Below are positions 22,524-33,805 of a stretch of 64,000 nt of DNA, one piece after another. Source of the DNA: Scenedesmus sp. ARA3. Taxonomy: Eukaryota; Chlorophyta; Chlorophyceae; Sphaeropleales; Scenedesmaceae. The position numbers and the translations under genes are program-made. The stretch is from positions 1 through 64,000 of the forward strand of contig RWJK01001218.1 of the NCBI GenBank assembly GCA_004335835.1, in the 5' to 3' direction. The number at the start of each line of letters is the position of its first letter. The first letter of the stretch is position 1. The notes under the pieces are model-generated. The model was not told the origin of the DNA. It searched no databases and saw nothing but the letters and a program-made list of their open reading frames with translations.

Positions 22524-23804
22524 GCATGCTTGGTGACATTTCAAGAACTGCTGTGGCGGTCAGTGGTGTTTGACTGCTGTGCATGACACGCTGGTGCAAT
22601 GCTTGTGCTGATTGCTGGTGATGATACGCATTGGGTAATGCTGTGAAATTTCTGGAAGCACAGCATCATTAGGTCATGCTGCATGTGGTGACGGTTGGAA
22701 GTACACGGGCTGCAGTTCATGGGCATCTATCTGCATTGGAGTGAGCAGCCCTCTGAAGTGTACATGAGTTTGTTTGCACAGATATTGAAGTTGACATGTA
22801 TGCTGGCGAGTGAAGTAGGCGTCGGTTTGTTTATAGACCAGGATTGCGGACAACAAAATGCTCACCTTGTGTATGACGTGTATGTGAGATGTGATTCCTG
22901 AGGGTGATGTGGCTCACACCAGTTCTGCATACTGTAACAGAACAGAACAACCATGAAACTTTTACTGCGCCTACCAGTGCGTCATACGGCCGCGTCTAAG
23001 CACACATGCTCAGCACACACAACCAGTCACGGCTTGCAGTGGAAGCAACGCAGTGAGGAGCAACACAGCAAGTAGCTATAGCTCAGTGTGCTGCCTGACT
23101 GTTGAAGGAGCTCCCTTGGCACTCAGGTGACGGGCTTGATTGCATGTTGGCAGCTGTATCGAGTTTGAAAGCTGGTCAAAGGCTGTCATCAGGGCTGTCA
23201 GCAGTCCACTACGTTCACCTGTGTCTCAGGCCTTCTCCGAGTCCTGCCTGCTCCTGCAGCCCGCACAGTGCACCAAGTGGTTGGCCAACTGGTGGCAAGC
23301 CAGCGGCAAGATGTGCCAGCTGCGCAATATGACAATATGTGCTAAAACTTGTAGCAGAAACTGCAGACCTGGCATTGCCATGTGCCGTGGCTGCTGCTGT
23401 ATGTCAGCCAGGCTGAGCCAGGCTCAGCCTAGGCCTTAGGGTCCAACTGTTGTTTTGAACAGCAGTTACTTTCGACTTACCCTACGCAGGCCCTGCATCT
23501 GGTGCGCGGATGGTGCGTTTCCTACTTGCTGCCTAAATACGGTGCGTTGTTTGCTGAATCACTCCTTCAAGGCGAAGCGTCCTTTCGTAGTCAGCTTAAG
23601 GGTGTAAGCATAAGAATGCTTGTTACAGTTGGTGTCAAGCAAAGGCATATGCAAAGTGCAATGCAAGGCCACCACCAGAAGAAGAGGATGCCTAGCGATG
23701 TGAACCGTCACAGCGCCTGAAGTCCCGGCACGCGCACGAACGTCTCTGTAGCGCATTGCAGCTACTGCTCGAAGAACTGTGTCCGTCTCTGCCTTGAGTC
23801 CGAC
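22524..23804. other. Intergenic region between LPMO and second OPR gene
   Basis: Apart from the ShKT-like exon at 23230-23439, nothing coding is supported. The first 150 nt should be LPMO 3' UTR. Confidence 0.5.
23230..23439 (+). other. Orphan ShKT-like exon
   Basis: After a CTCAG acceptor the frame reads FSESCLLLQPAQCTKW, then SGKMCQLRNMTICAKTC and SRNC, before a second Cys cluster and stop at 23439. The six cysteines (C-x7-C-x14-C-x7-C-x3-C-x3-C) and Trp follow the ShKT layout and resemble the LPMO modules in pattern, not sequence. It is 0.7 kb past the LPMO stop and could be an alternative last exon, a remnant of a related gene or part of an unmodelled gene. Confidence 0.5.
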
Positions 23805-26585
23805 GTGTTTTGTTGCTCCAGCAGCCAGTGCAGCACCATGCTGTTGAAGAGCAGCTGCAGCAGCAGGCTTGCTGGAGCAGCAGGCAGGCCAGTAGCCTGC
23901 AACACCGCAGTCCTCCAGCGAACAGCAAATCGTTGCCTTGCGTGTTCTCCCGTGCAACAGCCCAGGACAGTGCGTCGGCATCTGCTGTGTCAAGCTGCTG
24001 CTGATGATGGTGTTGGGGATGCTGGGGGCAGCAGCGACCCCAGCAGGCGGCCCCGGCTCGTCAGGCACCCCTTACAGCAGGTCACAGCAGTCAAGAGGCA
24101 CGATGCTAGCAGCAGCAGCAGCAGTAGCGGCAGCAGCAGCAGCAGGGATCAGGGCGTGAATTCAGGAACAGCTGCAGCTGCAGCTGCTGCTCATGCTGGT
24201 GTTGCTGCTGGTGACAAAAAGCGCAGCAGGCAACCAAACAACACAGTTGGCAGAAGGACAGATGACCGCAACCTCAGCAGCAGCAGGGCTGACAATGACA
24301 CTGCCCAGCTGCCAGGTGAAAGGCACAGCAGTAGGAGCTCCAGCAGCAGTGGCCAATCTGCAGGCTGGCATGGCAGGCGCAGCGCATCAGGCAGGAGCCA
24401 GGAAAGCACATAAAGCAGCAGCAGTAGCAGTAGCAGCAGCAGCAGCAGTAGGCTGCGCAGTAGCAGCCCCGCAGGTGGCACCCATGCTGCTGCTGGTGGC
24501 CGGGGCAGCTCTGCGCGGCAGGCCAACAGAGGAAGCAATGGCAAGGTGCGGAGGCAGGATGCACGCTGCAAGTGATCCAAGCTGCAGGCGTGGCCAACAT
24601 CATATGAACAACGTTGAGTTTGCGCTCACCACTCGACTTTGCTTGAAGCAGCTGGTGTGAGGATAATGATATGTGTGTTTTGCAGACATTCCTGTGTGTT
24701 CTTGCTTTCGGTTTTTCTGTTACAGGCCATTGACGCTGCTCTGCTGACAGCCAAGATCAAGCAGGCAACCACAGTGGCAGAGCTGCAACAGCTGGTGCAG
24801 CAGCACGGTGTCAGCATGGACCACATTCACATGGCGGCAATAGTCAACACACTGGGCAACTGGCAGCAGCGAGGCCAGCTGAGAGGCAGCATGCAGCAGC
24901 AGGCGCAGCAGCTGCTAGCAGGCATTGAGCAGCTGCCTCAGCTGCAGCAGCTGCTGGTACAGTGCCGTTGCCACCAGCTGTCACAGCTGGTGTGGGGGCT
25001 GGGCTTGCTGGGCCACACCCACACAGGCCTGTTTGCTGCCTGCCTGGACCGCTTCATGCAGCAGCTGCATCTCAATGACAAGTCGCAGCATGTGTCCAAT
25101 GTGCTGTACGGTGCAGCCAAGGCAGGGTGGGAGATGGATCCTGGGCAGGTGCAGCAGCTGCTGGCTGCCCTGGTGAGGCTGCTGCCAACTGCCAAGCCCC
25201 AAGAGGTGGCCAACAGCCTGTGGGCAGCAGCTGTGATGGGTCAGGTGCCAACAGAGCAGCAGGTGCAGCAGCTGCTGGCTGCCCTGGTGAGGCTGCTGCC
25301 GGATGCCGAGCCCCAGCATGTGGCCAACAGCCTGTGAGCAGTAGCTACAATGGGCCAGGCCCCAACAGAGCAGCAACTGCAGCAGCTGCTGGCTGCCCTG
25401 GTGAGGCTGCTGCCAGCTGCCAACCCCCAAGCCCTGGCCAACAGCCTGTGGGCAGCTGCCAAGATTGCACAGCACCTGCCTGACCAGCAGCAGCAGCAAC
25501 TGCAGCAGTCACAGCACCTGCAGCAGCTGCTGGTATGCCTTGCGGGGCAGGTAGCTGCTGCCAACCCCCAGAATGTAGCCAACAGCCTGTGGGCATGTGC
25601 GCAGCTCAGGGTGTACCCAGCTGAGTTGTTTGCTGCATTGGAAAGCCAGCAGCATTGGGGCAGACTACTGCCAGCCATGACGGGACAGAATCTGGCTAAC
25701 ACTGCGCTGGCATGTGCAGTGCTGCGCCACAGGGATGAGCGGCTGCTGGCTGGCCTGCTGCAGCATGCACTGGCGCTGCAGGCAGCTGGTGAGCTCAACC
25801 CTCAAGAGCTGTGCAACCTGTGCTGGTCTGTGGCAGTGCTGGACCTGCAGCAGCTGGCAGGCAGTGCCGATCAGCTGGTGCAGGCAGCTGCCAGCAGCCA
25901 GCAGCGGTGGAGGGAGTTCATCGCAGCAGACCTGATGCAGCTGCATCAGGTGCATCTGTGGCTGCTGGATGGGCAGCTGGTGGGTGGCAGGGGCCTGGCA
26001 GGGGCTCTGACACAGCAGCAGCTGCAGCAGTGCAGTGACGCTTGTTCTGAAAGCCATCAAACTAAAGCAGCACAGCCTCCCTCAGACTTTCAGCAGCAGG
26101 TGTTTGCTGCCCAGCAGCAGCTCGCAGAAGCAGGCCAGCTGTCCTGGCAGCAGCCGCCAGCAATGGAGCAGCTGGCGCAGCCTGATGGTGCCTGCGTGAT
26201 AGACATTGCTGGCGTGACAGCAGATGGTGTGCGGCTGGCCATTGAGGTGGATGGGCCTTTCCACTTCCTGTGGCCTGACATGCGGTTGGAGTGCAGCAGT
26301 CAGCACAGGAACAGGGTGCTGGCAGCACGCGGCTACGCTGTGGTCAGTGTGCCCTACTTTGAGTGGTACCACTTGAACGGCGCCGACCAGAAGCAGTACT
26401 TGCTGCAGCTCATCAACAAAGCCATTGAGGCAGTCAGCAATGCACAGCATGGTGGTGCCACCCTCCAGCAGCAGCCACTGCCAAGCACTCGCAGGAAGCC
26501 TGCTCACGGCAGCACCACTCAGCAGCACCCTGACATCAGCACACAGCAGCCGCCGCCGCACATCATCAGCAGCAGGCGCTGCTGA
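23805..26585 (+). pseudogene. OPR-RAP organelle RNA-binding protein, copy 2, two premature stops
   Basis: Two exons, 23805-24545 and 24726-26585, keep a common frame (AAG donor, ACAG acceptor, phase 0). Exon 1 is a Ser/Arg/Gly-rich leader interrupted by TAA at 24411-24413; coding-like sequence continues in frame afterwards (SSPAGGTHAAAGGRG). Exon 2 repeats copy 1's OPR units (ANSLWAAAVMG, LLAALVRLLP) but has TGA at 25335-25337 where copy 1 has TGG (Trp of ANSLW). Downstream the frame is intact through a full RAP domain (VCIDIAG-like DGACVIDIAGV, RLAIEVDGPFHFLWPD, VVSVPYFEWYHL, QYLLQLINKAIE) to TGA at 26583-26585. TGA is an ordinary stop in neighbouring genes, so recoding is unlikely. Either this is a recent pseudogene or the stops are assembly errors. 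TGTAA at 26825-26829 may be its polyadenylation signal. Confidence 0.75.
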
Positions 26586-27321
26586 GGAAGGGTCAACAGC
26601 GAGTCAAGCAGCCATCAGATGCTTCTGCAGAGGCCGGTCCCGGGCCTGCTGCTGCTGCAGCATCTCTTGCCAGCCGCGCCAGCCCCAGTGGGCGTGTGAG
26701 GCGCATCAGGCAGCGCACTGCAGAGTAGCAGCAGCGAGCTATGGCAGCACGCTGAGTAGTGGCTGGCATAGTGGCATCGACCGTGTAGCGTAGGCGGGTT
26801 GTTGACGTATTCATGACATTTGCATGTAAGCGTTCCAGCGAAGCATGCTGTACAGATTGCATGCCGCATGTGCGATTTGCTGTCGATGCCTCGCTGTTTG
26901 CAGCGGGTGGTGATAGTGTCCCCACCTGTATAGATGGAGTTGTGCTTTGTTTCAGCTTACTCACTTCTGGGTTGCTAGTTGAAGTGGCTTTGCTGGTCAC
27001 CAGTGACACTCATAAAGTCGACGGCCAAATGCTCAAAGCCATCTTGGCGACCTGGTGCTGTGCAAGGTTTGACATGACAGGGTCACCAGACTGGTGATCA
27101 GATCAGCTGAAGACAAGTTGTAACGAATCTCTGTACCCTTGTTCACAATCCTGGCTCTGCATGACACAAAGAAATTGACAGGAAGCACAGCACCGCTTTT
27201 GACTTGATGACACAACCCTCGACTGTGGCAGGGCCACTGCTGAATCACAAAACTCAGAGCCTGTCTGGGGCTTCAACGCTCTCTGCCACAGATAAAGGTG
27301 TTGTATTGGTAACATTGCTGC
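26586..27321. other. Convergent intergenic region
   Basis: The first 150 bp still align with sequence after OPR copy 1. A TGTAA lies at 26825-26829. No gene is supported; 3' UTRs of the OPR copy (+) and the LRRC72-like gene (-) should meet here. Confidence 0.5.
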
Positions 27322-29957
27322 TCACAGCTTCAACGCCTTTGGCTCGGCCTCCCAGCTTCGCTGTGTCAGGTGATGGGCAAACGTGCCATCCAAATAGCGC
27401 GCCCCCGCTGCAATGCCCTTGCTGCTCTTGCTGCACGCCGTGCTGCTGCCACCACATGCGTCATCTGCAGAGCTGCACTTGCTGTAGCTGTGCAGCACCA
27501 GCACATCCTTCGGGGAATAGCTGGCTGCTGCAGCCTGCACGGCACTTGCAGCTGCCAGGGAACCTGCATGCAAGCATTTCAATCAATGGAACAGTTGAAC
27601 ATTGCCTTGCTGTTACAGCACACCAGCCATTTGCAGCTGCCTGCGGCTTGCTGGGCATGCTGTGACCACAGCAGGAGTTACTGCACACTCAACTGTGTAG
27701 AGGTGATGGGCATATCACTCAGGTCACAGCTATTTCTGCACGTCGGAAGGCTGCCTCATCTGCTTGGCTATCCACCTGCATTGTGTGGCAGGTGCCATGC
27801 GCCTGCATTTCATCCTGCAAACAGCTGCCGCAGTGTCGTTGACATTGTCAAGCATTTTCAAGCAACAGACGGCGCGAGCAATGAATCCATTTGCAAGTGC
27901 CGGCTCACCTGCTGACATGTTTGCAGTCCACTTGCTGCCTGCACTGTTGCCAGTGCCAAGCAGCACGCTTGTTGACGCTGTGCTGCCGGTCAGCTGCAGC
28001 TGCAGCGCATGCGCCTGTGAGTCCCGTGCTTGCACGCCAGCAGGTGCCATCAGTGAAGCAGCAATGTGCTGCGTGTGCAGTGCCTGGCCGGTGCCATTGC
28101 AAGCCGTGGCTGCTGCTGCAGCTGCCCACGCCTGCTGCGCTTTCGCAAGTCCTGCAGGCGGCGGCAAGCTGCTGCGGGGTGCCCAGTAGTCTGCATCTGG
28201 ATTTTGCGCAAACAACGCTGCCTCTGCATTCGCTGCTGCCTGCTGCTGCTTCTGCCGGATTGCCTCAGCCCTCTGCAGGAAAGCAAGCAGCAGGAAGATG
28301 CCAGTCATCTTGCTGCTTCTAGACGGCAAGAGTGGGTGTCATGCAACAGTTAGGCCACACAACAAGCAAGGAACACAGGTTGTGGGCCATCTGGCAATTA
28401 AACTTGTGAGCAGGCCTCGTACACTGTTGAGCACACACACCTGAGTCAGCTCCTGCTCCAGCACTGAGCGGTCCTGGCACTGGCCCGCAGCAGCTGTGCG
28501 GTGCTGCAGCACAGACTGTGGCACGCCAGTGCCAAACGCAACATTGAGAATGCCAGTCTCATTGCCAATTTGCGCTGCCGCCTGCAGCCGCTCTGCTGGA
28601 GTCACCTGCACATCCACAAATCATACATCCAGAAAGAATCCTGGTTTATCCATGGCGTCTAAACTCGACATCTCATGTGTGCTACATAAAGATCAGTGAA
28701 ACATGGTACTGCCATGTATGCAGTGTTAGGCAGGAACGGCTGCAGCTTAAGTGTGTGCACATGGCACAGCCGCGCCTGCTCATCAGCAGCCGCACCTGGT
28801 GGTGGTCCAGCACCATCAGGCTGGGCATGACATGGATGAGCAGCAGCCGATAGTCCGGCTCCTCACAGCAGGGGTTGCCCTGCAGGCACACACACAATCC
28901 CCATGAGGCCAGTTGATTGTGGCATCCTCCTGCTTCTGGCGAAGCTTGACCGGCACGTTGGGATGCTGCAGGAGCCACAGGTGCTTGAGGTTGTTTGACA
29001 GCAACGCTGTCCATGCAATGAGTCTTGCTCTGCAGAGCCCATCTGCTGTTCTTCTGCATGTAGCGCAGCTCACTCACCTGCAGATTGAGCTGTTGCAGGA
29101 AGCGCAGGCGTGCCAGGCCCTGCAGCAGCTTGCGCAAGTCCCGCAGCTGGTTGTGGCTGAGGTCCAGGTCAGTGAGGAACTTGAGCCGCAGCAGGCTGCC
29201 TTTGAGCGTGCATATGGCGTTGTTCTGCAGGCGTGGAGGCAAGCAGTCCTGCAGGATTGAAGCTGAGGACATGTGTGGTGGTGCAGCTGCTGGGGCATGT
29301 GAGGCATTTAGTGCATGGCTGCTGCAGCAGGGGCACTATGCGTTACTGCATCGGTGGCATAGCCACTACACCATGCCCTGTTGTTGTATCTGCTGCTGTT
29401 GACAGAGAGACTTCTGCTTAGTTTTATCAAGACGCTGGCAGCCGCCATGTCTGCTACCAGTGGCTCTGGTGTCTTGCACATGACGGCAAATTTGCTGAAA
29501 CCCGAATGGCGCATGAGCACACGAGTGCAACTCACATGAGCATACAACTGCTTGATGCGCATGTTGCTGTTCAGGCCCGTGATTGCTGTTAGCTTGTTGT
29601 CGTTCAGCCAAAGCACTTCTAGGTTTGTGAGGCGCTCAAAGCCAGCCAGCTGCTCGATGCCTTTGCCGCCAAGGTAGAGCTCTGTGCAGTCTGCAAGTGT
29701 GACACGCAAACATTCAAACAAACAGCCACTTTGAGCAGGCAGAGAACTGTTTCAAGCTGGTTGCTTTGCAATTTTGTTGTTAAGAGGCAGTTGAGGGTAT
29801 CATCTTTTTTTGAAGCACGGGGCTGCAGCTGCCAGCAGGTGCATTGGCACTGCAGCGCGCCGTGCATCTCACCTTTCACGTGCTTGGCGTTGGCACCATG
29901 CCCTACAACTTCTGCGAGAGGCTGAGAAACCACCCGCATTTGCTGCGGCGGTGCCAT
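27322..29957 (-). CDS. LRRC72-like leucine-rich repeat protein
   Basis: Seven exons (29873-29957, 29536-29690, 29078-29224, 28796-28879, 28441-28605, 27909-28272, 27322-27563) encode about 413 residues. From about residue 30 the chain carries consecutive SDS22-like repeats: ELYLGGKGIEQLAGFERL, LEVLWLNDNKLTAITGL, LTDLDLSHNQLRDL, FLQQLNLQGNPC, closed by the LRR cap DYRLLLIHVMPSLMVLD. The order and the following QVTPAERLQAA match LRRC72, a poorly studied protein that occurs in ciliated organisms. The C-terminal half is Ala/Gln-rich and probably disordered. Reading through the donor at 27908 would give an alternative end at 27730; the spliced version is preferred because its last exon has balanced composition. 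Function is not established; a ciliary role would be inference. It starts 554 bp from the divergent expansin gene. Confidence 0.82.
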
Positions 29958-30511
29958 TGCTTGTGAAAGCTTGAGCCAGCTCGAGCTACAGCAGGTGCCA
30001 GCTGCAGTTACTCCTGCAGCTGCTCCAGTGCCTGGGGACCCCGCTTCCTTGCCTGGTCCCTGATTAGTCCCGGACTGGAACGGCGAGCGCGCATTGTAAG
30101 CAGAGTCACCAACTTTTAATGAGCCGTTTTAGATTGCCGACAGTGTACTCATGGTGTGTACACTGTGCAAAGGCTTGCTGCAGGTGCTGCTCTGTAACGA
30201 AACCACTAGGAGTCGGTGAGCAGATGCTTTGTTTGCCCTGCAAGTATAAAACTGCTTCTTTTGTTTCACGGCTCGCTGGCGTTGCGGACGAGCCATGTTA
30301 GGGTTTGTCAGAAGTTACTAACACAGTTCGTATAAAAACAGGTACATTTAGAGCCCCGTTCATGCTGACATGCACGCGTCGATGTCTTCCGTAGCGTTGG
30401 AGCTCTACTTGTAGCATAGTCAGCATAACCAGCTAGCCGTGCACGTCAACATCAACGCCACGCGCCATCACAGCCTTGTGATAGAACGCTGTTAGTAGCA
30501 GCTGGCTCACG
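29958..30511. promoter_or_regulatory. Divergent promoter, LRRC72-like and expansin-like genes
   Basis: Start codons at 29957 (-) and 30512 (+) point apart. TATAAAA at 30331-30337, about 175 nt before the expansin start, is the best TATA candidate; another TATAAA is at 30245-30250. Confidence 0.5.
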
Positions 30512-33500
30512 ATGTATAAGCAGTCATCAGCTCAGCTTGTGCTCATGACCGCCCTGTTGGTGGCATCGCTGTGGGCACCCGCTGTCGACTCTGCTGCTGT
30601 GCCGACCGTTCAGAGCTTGGTCGCAGCAGAGTTGGAGCCAACGCCCCTCGGACCTTGGTATCAGGGAACAGCAAGCTTCTTCGGAGGCCCTCAAGTGAGC
30701 GAGGGGTAAAGCTCAGCAGTGGCAATGCCACATGTGGACACCTTCACTGTGCTTGCTACAGATGGAGACCACACTCATTCACACTGCTGTTTGTGGTGCA
30801 GGCCACAGCGGCTGACACATTCAAGGTGACAATTGACTCCGGCTCATGCGGTAAGCTCAAAGACACCTCGCTGTTGCAGTTTGCTGTCGCGCTGTAGACA
30901 TGGTTGATGACACGCTGCTGTTGTTCCTGCAGGCTATGGCGACCTGGACCCCAAATTGTGGCCCTTCTACAATGGTAAGCATGCAACTGGCACATCCATT
31001 TGCTGTGCGCTCTGTCTGCAGTTTATGCCTGAGCACCTCTCCTGCAAGCCTGCAAGTGCCGTGCTCACCAGTCCTGTCACTGCTGTTGTGACTCTGCCTG
31101 CCGCTGTGCAGTCGTGGGTTTGAACCCCAACAACGAGCTGATCAAGGTGAGGCTTGCAGGAGTTGGCCATTATGCTTTCAGACTTTCCTGCTGTCAAAAC
31201 AGCTGGCACAAGCATGCACCTGCATGCATGTCGCATGAGCAGCTCTGCTTGCTACATACTCTGCTTGCTGAAGCACTGTCGTGCCGTGTCCGCTGTTCCT
31301 GCAAGGAGTGTTGTAGCAAGCCGTGTTCCTGCCAGCATTTACTTGTGCAGCGCACATCTATTCCTTAGTATTCTCATGATTTTTAGGTGCAACATTTGTG
31401 CCAGAAAGAAGTTGTACGTGTATGCGGCTGTTCCTGCAAGTAGTGCCTCATGCGCCCCTTTAAATGCGCCAAACAGCAAATGACATGTCCCTTCTAGCAA
31501 CTTTGCTCTTGCTTTTCTTGAAGAAAAGGGGACTCATGGTTATGGCATGCTATGTATCTCACAACACCTTCCATCACCTGTTTCGTCCTGCGCAGACACG
31601 TCCGCAAGGTGCATGTGGCTCCTGCCTGGAGATCGAGTGCACCGGTCCCCGCTGCAACAAGAACGTAACCACCCTGCCTGTGGTCATCACAGACTCCTGC
31701 AACTGGGACTGCAACGCCACCAACATCAACATGCACGTCTTTGCCTTTGAGCAGTTGGCGCCCCTCAAATACGGCAGGACTACTGTCCGATACAGGTGCT
31801 TTGCCTGGCTGCCTGCTGCAAGCTGCTGGTGGTTGAGCATCCCTATTAGCCACAAAGCCCCGGCATGACATGGCGCAGTGCAAAGGTCGTACGCTAAACC
31901 TTGATGACCTGGCTGTATGAAGCGCAACTTCGAACTCGGTCCAGCGTGCTATATGCATTACAGTTCACTGGGAGACAGGCCTTCATGTCAGTATGAAGTT
32001 GCTGCCTCAAACATTCACTAACTCATGCTCGTGCTGCTGTTTCCTGCAGGCTGGTGACATGTACTCCCGCAGACCCCATCATTGTCCACATCCAGGACTA
32101 CCGTGCAACGCTGGGCGGCTGGATCAGGCTGGCCTTCAAGAACGTGGCAGGGGATGCTGGGCTCACGGCAGTGGAGCTGGCGTCTGCAGGCAGCGACTTC
32201 AGGGCCCAGGTGAGTGCTTGCAAGACATGGTGCCAGTGCACGCTGCAACTCAGCCGCTGTTGAGCCGCCTTCATCGTCCCAGTCAAGGACAGCTCTCCGC
32301 AGCCCTGGCAGCGCAAGGCTTAATACAGAGCAACACGATCTGGACAGCATGCTTCCTGCAGCCAGCGAACTTTGTTGCCAACAGCAGCGGGGCCCACAGT
32401 AGGCTTGGCTGCCACATTCAGCAGCAACACACGACTTACTTGCAAAGCCTGCAACACACTATGCCAACTCGTAAGTAAACGCTTATGCTGCTGCTTTGTG
32501 TCATTGTGCGACAGGCGCGCGTGTTGAACGCCAGCTCGCCATGGCTGTCTATGGCCAACTCATTTGGAGCTGTGTGGGAGGCAAGCCAGCTGCCAGAGCC
32601 CCCTCTTGACATCCGCATCACGAACAGTGTAGGAGAGAAGGTGTGTGTTTGTCTGTGCCTCTGTCTTGTGAAGGTATCTGTGTATGATTGCTATCTGTTG
32701 TTCGGCAAGCACAATCGCCTGTTTGGCTGGTTGTTGCCTGTTTGCCCGTGCTGTGGCTGCTGCTTCTCCGCTGATCACTTGTGCAGCATGCAGCCGTATT
32801 TGCTGGTGGTGGTCATCGTTGCAGGACAGGTGCACCACCTGCCGCACTCCGCTTATGGTCAGGCTGGCTGATATGCGACTGCTGCTGTGCTCACTTCACT
32901 GCTCCTATTCTCATATGCAGGTGGTGATCAAGAACGCCATCGCAGTGCCTGGCATTGTGGGCGACATTGAGACCACACCCCAGTTCCCTGTCACCAACTA
33001 CAAGATCACAGAAGGCATCAACCCAAATGCCATACTGGGCATCAATGGCACCAAGGGAAACAGGACAGCACGCATCCGGACACCCAGGACCAACAGGACA
33101 GCACTGGCAGTGCATCCACTTCCTCTTCCAGAGGCTGCTGTGCTGCGCCAGCAAGCGATGACTGCAGTCAGTGAGAGTGCAGGCCGCTTTGTTGGGGTGG
33201 GCTTGGCACTGCCGCAGGCACCACAGAAGCAGTTCGCTGTCCGCCGCTACAGCCAGCAGGTGAGAAGTCTCCGCAGCGCCAATCATGGGCTGGTACTGAT
33301 GCTTTTGCTGCGGAATTGATGCCTGACAAGCGATTGTGCTGTCTGTGTCTAGCTTTGGAACAGTCAGAGCTCAGCATGACTCTGTGAGCTTTGGATCGAC
33401 TGCTAACCTGTCCCTGCATCATCCTTACTGCTGATGCTGCTCTCACATCCACCCCACCAGCTTGAACGTGCTGGCAAACAGCCTACCAGCGCCACACCCA

Positions 33501-33805
33501 GCACCGCAGTGGTACCAACACGTGTTGCCAAGCCAGCAGCGCGCCCTGCAGCAGCTCCAGCAGCACGTCCAGCAGCAGCCCCAGCAGCACGTCCAGCAAC
33601 GCGTCCTGCAACGCGTCCTGCAGCAGCCACAGCAGCACGTCCAGCAGCAGCTCCCGCAGCACGTCCAGCAGCACGCCCTGCAACACCTGCCAAAGCTGTG
33701 TCCAGTGCAGCCCACAAAGCTACCCCTGCCCTCACCACCAAGGCAGTGCCCTCAAGCAGAACCCTCACCACTGGGCTAGGAGCCAGGCGCCTGTTGAGCG
33801 TGTGA
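30512..33805 (+). CDS. Secreted expansin-like wall protein with Ala/Pro/Arg tail
   Basis: Nine exons (30512-30694, 30802-30850, 30933-30974, 31112-31146, 31596-31795, 32050-32209, 32515-32640, 32921-33259, 33461-33805) encode about 492 residues. A signal peptide (LVLMTALLVASLWAPAVDS) precedes domain 1, a GH45-like double-psi barrel: GTASFFGG, GSCGYGDLDP, GACGSCLEIEC, VVITDSCNWDC. Domain 2, a beta-sandwich, runs from YRLVTCTP through IRLAFKNVAGDAG, FGAVWEAS and LDIRITNS. Expansins loosen cell walls without hydrolysis. The usual HFD motif of domain 1 reads HVF here, so the conserved Asp is missing and activity is uncertain. After domain 2 comes a long extension with many NRT/NGT glycosylation-type sites, then an AARPAAAP-type repetitive tail that may hold the protein in the wall. 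Confidence 0.88.
33531..33691 (+). repeat. 15-bp coding minisatellite in expansin tail
   Basis: Degenerate tandem units of GCAGCACGTCCAGCA encode Ala-Ala-Arg-Pro-Ala in the last expansin exon. The frame is preserved across all units. Confidence 0.9.

Noticed and set aside
25335..25337. In-frame TGA at a Trp position as selenocysteine or recoded Trp
   Set aside because: TGA terminates several clear genes here (HPM1-like, LPMO, ALDH10), no Sec-type context is visible, and the copy also has a TAA; a nonsense mutation is simpler.
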